In this document: positions 7,959 to 17,508 of the stretch, one piece after another
Layout of the letters: every line of letters starts with the position of its first letter
How positions within the stretch are numbered: the first letter of the stretch is position 1
NCBI RefSeq assembly: GCF_014295035.1
Contig: NZ_CP060404.1
Span: forward strand, 6,178,501 to 6,242,500
Direction of reading: 5' to 3'
From: Streptomyces buecherae
GTDB taxonomy: Bacteria > Actinomycetota > Actinomycetes > Streptomycetales > Streptomycetaceae
DNA length: 64,000 nucleotides
Program-made: the position numbers and the translations under genes
The notes under the pieces: generated by a model
What the model was told of the DNA's origin: nothing
Seen by the model: only the letters and a program-made list of their open reading frames with translations
Databases searched by the model: none

Positions 7959-10601
7959 TCAGTGCGGCGGCGTGGGGCGGACCGCGAGGACGGCGAGGTC
8001 GTCGGCGCTGTCGGCGCCGAGGCCGATGAGGAGTTCGTCGCAGAAGACCTCGAGCGGCTCGCGGGCCAGGGCCGCGGTGTGCCGGCGCAGCCTGGTCATG
8101 GAGTGGTCGAGGGGTTCGTCGCGGCGCTCGATGAGGCCGTCGGTGTAGAGCAACAGGGTCGAGTGGGCCGGGAGTTCGCTCCATGCCTCGGTGCGGGCCA
8201 CGTCCGGGTCCATGCCCAGGAGCAGGCCCGCGCCCTCTTCGAGGAAGCGGGTCTCGCCCTCCGCGGTGGTCAGCAGCGGCGGCACGTGCCCGGCGGAGGA
8301 GTAGCGCAGCTCCCAGGGGCCGCCGGGTGGGCCCTTGACGAGGCCGTAGAGGCAGGTGGCGGTGGGCTCGTGGGAGAGGCTGTGGTTGGCCAGGTCCAGG
8401 CGGCGCAGGACCACCTGCGGGGGCTCCTCGCGGTCGATGGCGATGCCCCGCAGCATGCTGCGGAGCTGGCTCATCGTGATGGCCGCGTCGAGGTTGTGCC
8501 CGGTGACGTCGCCGATGACGACGGCCGTCCCGCCGGAGACGCGGAAGCTGTCGTACCAGTCGCCGCCGACCTGCGCCGTGGTGGAGGAGGCGACGTAGCG
8601 GGCGGCCAACTGGAGGTGCTCGACCTCCGGCAGCCTGGGCAGCAGGGAGCGCTGGAGGCGTTCGGCGACGTTCCGGGTGTCCTGGTAGAGCCGGGCGTTG
8701 TCCACGCCCAGGGTGAGGGTGCGCACCACGTCGTCGACGAGCGAGAGCACGCCCTTGGTGAAGGGCCGGTCGGGATCGGTGCGGGCCAGCGTCAGCGCCC
8801 CGAAGACCTCCCGGCGCGAGCGGAGCGGGGCCACCACGGCGCTGGAGGCCCCCAGCCGCTCGAACAGCTCCCGGTACTGGGCGTCCAACGGGCTGTCGGC
8901 TAGACCCGGCGGGAGCGCCTCGGTGAGCAGCAGCGGGCCCGCGCCGCGCAGCACGCGGGCCAGCGGGCCGCGCTCGACGTCGGACAGCGGCGGGAGGCTG
9001 CCCTCGTACGCCCGCGGCGTTCGCCCCGGGGGCGGATCGCGGTGGACGACGCAGACCCGGTCCACCCCGGCGTGCTGGCCCAGCAGGTCGACCACGCACC
9101 AGTCGGCCAGTTGCCGCGTCACGATGCGGCCCGCCTCCTGCAGACCCTCGCGCAGGTTCGCGGTGTTGCCCAGCGCGCTGCTCAGGCCGGCCAGCAGGGT
9201 GAACCGCTCCAGGTCGGACAGCTCGGTGACGGGCTCGGCCGGCCGGGCCTCGGGTCGCGGCGCGGCCGGGGCGGGCGGCCCGCCCGCCTCCGGCGGCGGC
9301 GAGGGCAGGCCGCGGGCGGAGGGCTCGCTCGGACTGTCGACAGGCGCGGTCGCCCGGGGGGCCAGTTGGGCGACGAACACGGTGCTGCCGTCGGCCATCT
9401 CCTGGGTCTGGATGATCAGCCGGATGGGGACGAGGTGTCCGTCGTGGTGCAGCGCCGGGAGCGGCACCGAGCGGCCCAGGATGTGCGCCTGCCCGGTGAG
9501 CAGCAGCGAGGTGAACGCGGCCACGTGGCGCTGGCGCAGGTGCTCGGGCATGAGGGCGGTGAGCCTGCGGCCGATGAGGTCGTCCGCGGACCAGCCGAGC
9601 ATGTCGGCGGCCGGCCCGTTGGCCGCGATGATGTGGTTGCTCTCGTCGGCGGCGATGGTCGGCACCCTGCTCGACTGGAGGAGGCCGGCGTCCCACGGCA
9701 CCATCTCGGACGGGCTGAAGCCCGGCCCGTGCGGGACCAGCGTCCACGCGGTGGGCGGCTCGCCGGCGAGCTGGTCGGCGATCTGGTCCAGCAGCCACTG
9801 CTGGAAGGCGCGCCGGCGCGGCAGGGCCGGCAGCGTCAGCAGGCGCTCCGCGCGCGCCGCCTCCTCGGCCAGGTCGAGTACCCGGCGCAGGGTCGCCACC
9901 GCGGGGCCGGCGTCCGCCGGCACGGTCAGGGGCAGCGAGTGGACGTCGGTCAGCGGCGGGTGTCGCTCCAGGGCGGCGGTGACGCAGGCGCTGACGACGT
10001 TGTTCATGTCGTGCGCGACGGCCAGCTCCTCGGGCGGCACGCCGAGGTCGGTCCCGGCGGAGGCCGCGAGGTAGAGCTCGCGCAGCAGCGCGTGCCGGTG
10101 CCGCTCGGAGGCCGCGTACAGCGTCCGGGGCAGGTCCACGAGCATCACGGTCTCGCGGGCCGCCACGGGCGGCGGGGCGGTGGGCCGCCACCCGAAGGGC
10201 GGCGACGGCGAAGCGTCGGTCCGCAGCTCGAACCAGACCGTCTTGTGGTCGTCCCCGATCTCCACCCCGTGCCGACAGGTGAGCTGCTCGACCACGGCCA
10301 GGCCCTGTCCCGTACCGGCGTACGGAGGGCAGGCCCGGGGAGCTAAGCCACGGCCCGGCCGCTGGTCGCTGACCCGCACGCACACCCGGCTGCCCACGGC
10401 CCGCACCGACACCTCGATCTCGGTGGCCGCGTGCACCACCGCGTTGGTCACCAGCTCGCTGACCAGGAGCACGGCGGTGTCGACCAACGGCGCGTACGTG
10501 CCGTCCAGGGCGCCGCGCACGAAGCGCCGGGCCGTCGCGACGGACTCCGGCCGCTGCGGGAAGCGCCGAACGTGAGCCTGCGGCGGTGCTGGCTTGCCCA
10601 T
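7959..10601 (-). CDS. SpoIIE-family protein phosphatase with anti-sigma-type kinase, PAS and GAF domains
   Basis: An 880-residue multidomain regulator. From the N-terminus: an RsbW-like HATPase domain (about 10-135; N box LLVSELVTNAVVHA, G box GTGQGLAVVEQL), a helical region (about 150-290), a PAS domain (about 300-400; IIAANGPAADMLGWS), a GAF domain (about 450-600) and a PP2C/SpoIIE phosphatase (about 640-880) with metal-binding Asp in GGDWYDSF and VIGDVTGHN. Proteins of this type control sigma factors by partner switching, phosphorylating or dephosphorylating an STAS anti-sigma antagonist. ATG 10601 is taken because the kinase domain begins right there; the open frame upstream is non-conserved. 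No partner gene is adjacent. Target unknown. Confidence 0.88.
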   Translation of the reverse strand: MGKPAPPQAHVRRFPQRPESVATARRFVRGALDGTYAPLVDTAVLLVSELVTNAVVHAATEIEVSVRAVGSRVCVRVSDQRPGRGLAPRACPPYAGTGQGLAVVEQLTCRHGVEIGDDHKTVWFELRTDASPSPPFGWRPTAPPPVAARETVMLVDLPRTLYAASERHRHALLRELYLAASAGTDLGVPPEELAVAHDMNNVVSACVTAALERHPPLTDVHSLPLTVPADAGPAVATLRRVLDLAEEAARAERLLTLPALPRRRAFQQWLLDQIADQLAGEPPTAWTLVPHGPGFSPSEMVPWDAGLLQSSRVPTIAADESNHIIAANGPAADMLGWSADDLIGRRLTALMPEHLRQRHVAAFTSLLLTGQAHILGRSVPLPALHHDGHLVPIRLIIQTQEMADGSTVFVAQLAPRATAPVDSPSEPSARGLPSPPPEAGGPPAPAAPRPEARPAEPVTELSDLERFTLLAGLSSALGNTANLREGLQEAGRIVTRQLADWCVVDLLGQHAGVDRVCVVHRDPPPGRTPRAYEGSLPPLSDVERGPLARVLRGAGPLLLTEALPPGLADSPLDAQYRELFERLGASSAVVAPLRSRREVFGALTLARTDPDRPFTKGVLSLVDDVVRTLTLGVDNARLYQDTRNVAERLQRSLLPRLPEVEHLQLAARYVASSTTAQVGGDWYDSFRVSGGTAVVIGDVTGHNLDAAITMSQLRSMLRGIAIDREEPPQVVLRRLDLANHSLSHEPTATCLYGLVKGPPGGPWELRYSSAGHVPPLLTTAEGETRFLEEGAGLLLGMDPDVARTEAWSELPAHSTLLLYTDGLIERRDEPLDHSMTRLRRHTAALAREPLEVFCDELLIGLGADSADDLAVLAVRPTPPH

Positions 10602-10738
10602 GCGTCCACCCTGCCCCACGGCGCGCGTCCCCGCAGTGCGCCCGGCCGCCGCGCTCCGCTGTCGGAAGGACACCGGCGGCATGAGGGGTGGGCGGGCGCT
10701 GGATGGATGGGTGGGTGTCGGTGGGTGGGCGGCGCGGT

Positions 10739-11752
10739 CTACGCGTCCGCCGGCGGCCGGTCGGCGGTGGCGCGGTCGGGGGCGGGGCGGTCGCGGGGGC
10801 GCACCAGGAGGTCGCCGAGCGCGGTGCGGCGGTGCCGCACCGCGCGACCGGCGCGGACCGTGGTGATCAGGCCGGCGCCGCGCAGCGCGGCGGCGTGCTC
10901 GGACGTGGTGGCGTCGCTCAGGCCGAGGCGGCGGGCCAGTTGGCCGGTGGTGTGGGCCTCGGCGAGCACCAGCAGGGCCTCGTACCGGGCCCGGCCGAGC
11001 ACCGCGGACAGCGCCCCGGCGCGGTCGCCGGCCGTGGCGGGCGACGGGGGCACGCCGGGGCCGGCCGGGTACGTCACGTACACCGGCTGGCCCGGCAGGT
11101 CGGCGACGAGCGGGGCGCCCGACCAGTGGAAGGTCGGCAGCAGCGTCAGGCCGCGGCCGGCCGGGCGCACGTCCGCGTCCCGGTGCGCGGCCAGCTCCCA
11201 CACGTCCGCGCGGAGCGCGGAGTCGGGCACGGCGGCGCACAGCGCGGCGCCGACGCCCGCCTCGGCCGCCGTCACGGCGTACCGGGTGAACTCCGCCCGG
11301 TGCAGGTCCTGCACCAGGGACCAGGCCGGCCGCAGGACCGCCTCGAACGCCGCGTGCTGCGCCTGGCGCAGCACCCGCCAGGCGTCGGGGTCGCCGCGGC
11401 GCAGGTCGCGCACCCAGGGCGGGGGCGGCGCGGGATGGGTGGCGTACACGCGGGCCAACTCCGCGCGCACCACGGCCTCGGGGGTGGCGCGCGGGGCGGC
11501 GAGGCCCTCGCGCAGGTCGTCGGCGAACACGTCGAGGAAGCTGGGCGCGCGGGCGGCCGGGACCAGGTCGCGCAGCGGGCGGACGGCGTCCGGCAGGCGG
11601 TGCAGCAGCCGCTGCCGCCAGGGCCCGTACCGCAGCGCGTCGCCGGGCTGGCACAGCGTCAGCAGCGCGGTGTTCAGCTCCTGGAGCGGGGCGGGGCGCG
11701 GCGCGAACCGCACCCGGGCCAGGTCGGCGGCCGTGAGGTGGACCCGGATCAC
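10739..11752 (-). CDS. ArsR-like winged-helix transcriptional regulator, long form
   Basis: A 337-residue protein with an N-terminal sensory or dimerisation region of about 250 residues and a C-terminal winged helix (about 255-320), including the helix-turn-helix TGQLARRLGLSDATTSEHAAAL. This layout is common in Streptomyces ArsR-type regulators that lack the cysteine metal sites of classical ArsR. Start is GTG 11752 with an excellent GGGGGAAG ribosome-binding site. It is divergent from a secreted hydrolase gene across about 156 bases, so it may control itself and that gene. No ligand can be named. Confidence 0.85.
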   Translation of the reverse strand: MIRVHLTAADLARVRFAPRPAPLQELNTALLTLCQPGDALRYGPWRQRLLHRLPDAVRPLRDLVPAARAPSFLDVFADDLREGLAAPRATPEAVVRAELARVYATHPAPPPPWVRDLRRGDPDAWRVLRQAQHAAFEAVLRPAWSLVQDLHRAEFTRYAVTAAEAGVGAALCAAVPDSALRADVWELAAHRDADVRPAGRGLTLLPTFHWSGAPLVADLPGQPVYVTYPAGPGVPPSPATAGDRAGALSAVLGRARYEALLVLAEAHTTGQLARRLGLSDATTSEHAAALRGAGLITTVRAGRAVRHRRTALGDLLVRPRDRPAPDRATADRPPADA

Positions 11753-11908
11753 TACTTCCCCCAAGGGCCGCGCGCCAGCTTTTCGGCCAGCGCCGCAACG
11801 ATCGCCCGCGCCGCCGGCCCGCCACCAGTATTCCGGGCGTGCCGCCGCGTGGCGGCGGGGGTTCGCGCGAGATGCGCGGCGATCGAGCACGGAAGGGTGC
11901 GACAGACC

Positions 11909-13288
<1,380 letters not shown>

Positions 13289-13291
<3 letters not shown>

Positions 13292-13319
13292 CCTCGGCAC
13301 GCTCTGACCTCGGCACGCT
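13289..13319 (+). repeat. Direct repeat TGACCTCGGCACGCT, two copies
   Basis: Copies at 13289-13303 and 13305-13319. The first begins inside the stop codon of the hydrolase gene. A short local duplication; no function seen. Confidence 0.7.
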
Positions 13320-13357
13320 TCGACGGTGCCGCGCGCGACTCCGCCCGAGCCCGGCCG

Positions 13358-13402
13358 GGCGCGACCCCAACCGCCCGAGGCCGGCCGGGGCGGGGTCGCG
13401 CC
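13358..13402 (+). terminator. Terminator-like hairpin after the hydrolase gene
   Basis: 11-bp perfect stem GGCGCGACCCC (13358-13368) against GGGGTCGCGCC (13392-13402), with a GC-rich loop. No U-tract. Confidence 0.6.
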
Positions 13403-13517
13403 TGGCGGCGGGGCGGCGGCACGCGGCGCCCACGCGGTCGGCCACCACGCCGCGCGGGGTGTGACCGAGCCCGTCGAACCGCTCGCCGCGCGCACCGCCC
13501 GGGCGTACATTGCGGCC

Positions 13518-15272
13518 ATGTCACGCACCGTACGAGAAATCGAACGGAAGTACGAGGCGGCGCCCGGCGGAGCGCCACTCGACCTCGCCGCGCTGTCCGC
13601 CCTCGCCGAACTGCCCGGCGTCGACTCCGTCGTGGACGACGGCGTCACCGCGCTCGACGCCACCTACTACGACACCGCCGACCAGCGGCTCGCGGCGGAC
13701 GGAGTGACGCTGCGCCGCCGCACCGGTGGTTCCGACGAGGGCTGGCACCTCAAGCTCCCCGTACGCCCCAAGGGCGCCCCGCGCACGAGCGACGGCGGCG
13801 ACGTGGTGCGGGACGAGATCAGAGCCCCGCTCGGCGACGCGGTACCGCCCGAACTCGCCGCCCTGACCCGTTCCCGCACCCTGGACGCCCCGCTGCGCCC
13901 GCTGGTCGAACTGCGCACCCGGCGCACCGTCTGGCGCCTGGTCGACGCGGCCGGCGAGCCGCTCGCGGAGATCAGCGCCGACGAGGTCAGCGCGCGCCGC
14001 GCGGGCTCGGCCGGCGCGCCCGTCCGCTGGAGGGAGGTCGAGGCCGAACTGGGCGCGGGCGGCGACCCCGCGCTGCTCGACGCGGTCGAGCGCCACCTGG
14101 CCACCCTGGGCCTGCGGCCCGCCGGATCGACCTCCAAGCTGGCCCGCGCCCTGGCGGAGACGGCCGCGTCGCACGTCGAGTCCGTGCCGGCCACGGAGGC
14201 GCGCCGGGAGGAGCGCCGCGCCGCGCACGGTGACGGCGACGACACACGGAAGAAGCCGAAGGAGTCGAAGAAAGCGAAGAAACAGAAGAAATCCCGGCCG
14301 CCGAAGAAGGCCCGCCGGCGCGAGGGCGCGGACGCCCTGCTCGGCGGCGGGGACCCGACCGCCGAGCTGACCGCCGGCGACGTGGTGCTGGACGCGGTGC
14401 GCCGGCAGGTCGCGGCGATCGTCGCGCTCGACCCGGCCGCCCGGCGCGAGGTCCCCGACGCCGTGCACCGGATGCGGGTCGCCACGCGCCGCCTGCGCAG
14501 CGTCCTGCGCTCCTACCGCAAGGTCCTTGACCGGGAGGTCGCCGACCCGGTGGGCGCCGAACTGAAGTGGCTGGCCGGCGAGTTGGGCGTGGACCGGGAC
14601 CGCGAGGTGCTGGCCGAGCGGCTGACGGCCGCGCTCGACGCGGTCCCCGAGGAACAGCGGCTCGGCCCGGTGCGCGCCCGGCTGACCATCTGGGCCCGGG
14701 CCGAGCACGCCGACGCCCGCCAGCGGCTCATCGCGGCACTCGACGGCCCGCGCTACCTGGACCTGCTCACCACGCTCGACGCGCTGCGCGCCGACCCGCC
14801 GCGAACCCGCGAGGGAGCGCCGCCGCTGCTGCGCCCGGCCGCGGCGAAGCCGCCGCACAAGGTGGTCCGCGCCGCCGTACTGGCCGAGACGGACCGGCTC
14901 ACCCGCCACGTGGACGCCGCCCTCGCGCTGCCCCCGGGGCCCGAGCGCGACGACGCGCTGCACGCGGCGCGCAAGGCCGCCAAGCGCGCCCGGTACGCGG
15001 CCGAGGCCGCCGAGCTGGGCCTCGGCAAGGGGGCCCGGGAGCTGGCCGGCCGGCTCCAGGGCGTGCAGCAGCTCCTCGGCGACCACCAGGACAGCGTGCG
15101 GGCCCGCGAGACGCTGCGGGCCATCGCGGTGCGGGCGCACGCGGCGGGCGAGAGCACGTTCACGCTCGGGCTGCTGTACGGCCGCGAGGAGGCCGCCGCG
15201 GCGGCCCGCGAGCGCGAACTGCCATCCGTGTGGGCCGCCGTCCTGGACCCGCCACCGCGCCGACTGCTGTGA
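13518..15272 (+). CDS. CYTH and CHAD domain protein
   Basis: A 584-residue protein. Residues 1-205 are a CYTH (triphosphate tunnel) domain with the metal-binding EIERKYE start and the tunnel residues LDATYYDT, LRRRTGG and HLKLP. A very Lys-rich linker of about 30 residues (near 238-268) follows, then a CHAD domain (about 285-580) with the histidine-containing helices VPDAVHRMRVATRRLRS and LHAARKAAKRARYA. CHAD domains bind polyphosphate and CYTH domains hydrolyse triphosphates, so the protein is probably involved in polyphosphate or triphosphate metabolism. The ATG has TACATT six bases before it (13506-13511), which suggests a leaderless transcript. Confidence 0.92.
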   Translation: MSRTVREIERKYEAAPGGAPLDLAALSALAELPGVDSVVDDGVTALDATYYDTADQRLAADGVTLRRRTGGSDEGWHLKLPVRPKGAPRTSDGGDVVRDEIRAPLGDAVPPELAALTRSRTLDAPLRPLVELRTRRTVWRLVDAAGEPLAEISADEVSARRAGSAGAPVRWREVEAELGAGGDPALLDAVERHLATLGLRPAGSTSKLARALAETAASHVESVPATEARREERRAAHGDGDDTRKKPKESKKAKKQKKSRPPKKARRREGADALLGGGDPTAELTAGDVVLDAVRRQVAAIVALDPAARREVPDAVHRMRVATRRLRSVLRSYRKVLDREVADPVGAELKWLAGELGVDRDREVLAERLTAALDAVPEEQRLGPVRARLTIWARAEHADARQRLIAALDGPRYLDLLTTLDALRADPPRTREGAPPLLRPAAAKPPHKVVRAAVLAETDRLTRHVDAALALPPGPERDDALHAARKAAKRARYAAEAAELGLGKGARELAGRLQGVQQLLGDHQDSVRARETLRAIAVRAHAAGESTFTLGLLYGREEAAAAARERELPSVWAAVLDPPPRRLL

Positions 15273-15295
15273 CCGACCCCGCCCGGGCACGCCCA

Positions 15296-15327
15296 CGCCC
15301 GTCCCGGGAAGCCCTCCGGGACGGGCG
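15296..15327 (+). terminator. Terminator after the CYTH-CHAD gene
   Basis: 12-bp stem CGCCCGTCCCGG (15296-15307) with CCGGGACGGGCG (15316-15327), 8-base loop. Confidence 0.8.
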
Positions 15328-15430
15328 GCGGGCGGGAAGGTCCCGCCGGGCGGGTTAGGCTTGAGGGTCACCCGTCCCTCGCCGTCGGCGGTGGGGCGTG
15401 TCCTCCGTCAGCTCACGAAGGTTCCCGGGT

Positions 15431-17368
15431 ATGTCTGCCGAATCGGTCTTCCCGCAGCTCGAAGCTCTGCTCCCGCATGTGCAGAAGCCGATCCAGTACG
15501 TGGGTGGAGAGCTGAACTCCACCGTGAAGAAGTGGGACGAGTGTGACGTCCGCTGGGCGCTCATGTATCCCGACGCGTACGAGGTCGGCCTGCCCAACCA
15601 GGGCGTCATGATCCTCTACGAGGTGCTCAACGAGCGCGAGGGCGTGCTCGCCGAGCGCACCTACAGCGTCTGGCCCGACCTCGAGGAGCTGATGCGCGAG
15701 CACGACGTGCCGCAGTTCACCGTGGACAGCCACCGGCCGGTCAGCGCGTTCGACGTCTTCGGCCTGAGCTTCTCCACCGAGCTGGGCTACACCAACATGC
15801 TCACCGCACTCGACCTCGCGGGCATCCCGCTGGAGGCCGCGCGGCGCACCGAGGACCACCCCGTCGTCGTCGCCGGTGGGCACGCGGCGTTCAACCCGGA
15901 GCCGATCGCCGACTTCATCGACTGCGCGGTCATCGGCGACGGCGAGCAGGCCGTCCTGGAGATCACCGAGATCGTCCGCGGCTGGAAGGCCGAGGGCCGC
16001 CCCGGGGGCCGCGAGGAGCTGCTGCTGCGCCTCGCCAGGACCGGCGGGGTCTACGTGCCCGGCTTCTACGACGTCGAGTACCTGCCCGACGGGCGCATCG
16101 GCCGCGTCGTGCCCAACCGGTCCGGCGTGCCGTGGCGGGTCTCCAAGCACACGGTCATGGACCTGGACGAGTGGCCCTACCCCAAGCAGCCGCTGGTCCC
16201 GCTCGCCGAGACGGTGCACGAGCGGATGTCGGTCGAGATCTTCCGCGGCTGCACCCGCGGCTGCCGGTTCTGCCAGGCGGGCATGATCACCCGCCCGGTG
16301 CGCGAGCGCAGCATCACCGGCATCGGCGAGATGGTGGAGAAGGGACTGAAGGCCACCGGCTTCGAGGAGGTCGGCCTCCTGTCGCTGTCCTCGGCCGACC
16401 ACACCGAGATCGGCGACATCGCCAAGGGCCTCGCCGACCGGTACGAAGAGGACAAGATCGGCCTGTCGCTGCCCTCGACCCGGGTGGACGCGTTCAACAT
16501 CGACCTGGCCAACGAGCTGACCCGCAACGGCCGCCGCTCGGGTCTGACCTTCGCGCCCGAGGGCGGCTCGGAGCGCATCCGCAAGGTCATCAACAAGATG
16601 GTCTCGGAGGAGGATCTGATCCGCACCGTCGCCACGGCGTACGGCAACGGCTGGCGGCAGGTGAAGCTGTACTTCATGTGCGGGCTGCCCACCGAGACCG
16701 ACGAGGACGTGCTCCAGATCGGCGACATGGCGGTCAACGTGATCGCCAAGGGCCGCGAGGTCTCCAGGTCCAACGACATCCGCTGCACCGTCTCCATCGG
16801 CGGCTTCGTGCCCAAGCCGCACACGCCCTTCCAGTGGGCGCCGCAGCTCTCCGTCGAGGAGACCGACGCGCGCCTGGAGAAGCTGCGCGACAAGATCCGC
16901 GGCGACAAGAAGTACGGCCGCTCCATCGGTTTCCGCTACCACGACGGCAAGCCCGGCATCGTCGAGGGCCTGCTCTCGCGCGGCGACCGGCGGGTGGGCG
17001 CGGTCATCCGCGCGGTGTACGAGGACGGTGGCCGGTTCGACGGCTGGCGCGAGCACTTCTCGTACGAGCGCTGGATGCGCTGCGCCGAGAAGACGCTGCC
17101 GGACTTCGGCGTGGACGTGGACTGGTACACCACGCGCGAGCGCACCTACGAGGAGGTGCTGCCCTGGGACCACCTGGACTCCGGCCTGGACAAGGACTGG
17201 CTCTGGGAGGACTGGCAGGACGCGCTCGACGAGACCGAGGTCGAGGACTGCCGCTGGACCCCGTGCTTCGACTGCGGCGTGTGTCCTCAGATGGACACCA
17301 GCATTCAGATCGGCCCCACGGGCAAGAAGCTGCTGCCGCTGACCGTCGTCGGGGGCGGCGGCAACTAG
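15431..17368 (+). CDS. TIGR03960-family B12-binding/radical SAM protein
   Basis: A 645-residue protein with a Rossmann-like B12-binding-type N-terminal part (about 30-190) and a radical SAM barrel whose [4Fe-4S] cluster cysteines are Cys274, Cys278 and Cys281 in CTRGCRFC. A second cysteine cluster, CFDCGVCPQ, lies near the C-terminus. The family is conserved across actinobacteria and Firmicutes, and its partner TIGR03936 is often fused to it; the exact reaction is not known to me. ATG 15431 follows GAAGG; a GTG at 15398 would add 11 non-conserved residues. TAGGCT at 15356-15361 may be the -10 element. In this genome a kinase gene separates it from its partner. Confidence 0.9.
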   Translation: MSAESVFPQLEALLPHVQKPIQYVGGELNSTVKKWDECDVRWALMYPDAYEVGLPNQGVMILYEVLNEREGVLAERTYSVWPDLEELMREHDVPQFTVDSHRPVSAFDVFGLSFSTELGYTNMLTALDLAGIPLEAARRTEDHPVVVAGGHAAFNPEPIADFIDCAVIGDGEQAVLEITEIVRGWKAEGRPGGREELLLRLARTGGVYVPGFYDVEYLPDGRIGRVVPNRSGVPWRVSKHTVMDLDEWPYPKQPLVPLAETVHERMSVEIFRGCTRGCRFCQAGMITRPVRERSITGIGEMVEKGLKATGFEEVGLLSLSSADHTEIGDIAKGLADRYEEDKIGLSLPSTRVDAFNIDLANELTRNGRRSGLTFAPEGGSERIRKVINKMVSEEDLIRTVATAYGNGWRQVKLYFMCGLPTETDEDVLQIGDMAVNVIAKGREVSRSNDIRCTVSIGGFVPKPHTPFQWAPQLSVEETDARLEKLRDKIRGDKKYGRSIGFRYHDGKPGIVEGLLSRGDRRVGAVIRAVYEDGGRFDGWREHFSYERWMRCAEKTLPDFGVDVDWYTTRERTYEEVLPWDHLDSGLDKDWLWEDWQDALDETEVEDCRWTPCFDCGVCPQMDTSIQIGPTGKKLLPLTVVGGGGN

Positions 17369-17403
17369 GCCACACAGGCCGGTCAGCCCCGCGCCGCCCG
17401 GCC

Positions 17404-17451
17404 CCACAGCCCCGTCCACTCCGAGGTCAGTCGGGGTGGACGGGGCTGTGG
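17404..17451 (+). terminator. Terminator after the radical SAM gene
   Basis: Perfect 16-bp stem, 17404-17419 with 17436-17451, 16-base loop. It isolates the following kinase gene from read-through. Confidence 0.85.
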
Positions 17452-17508
17452 TGTGCGCTCGCGCGGCCCGGGTAGGCTCCCGCACCGGGCTACGGGGAGG
17501 GCCGGTGC

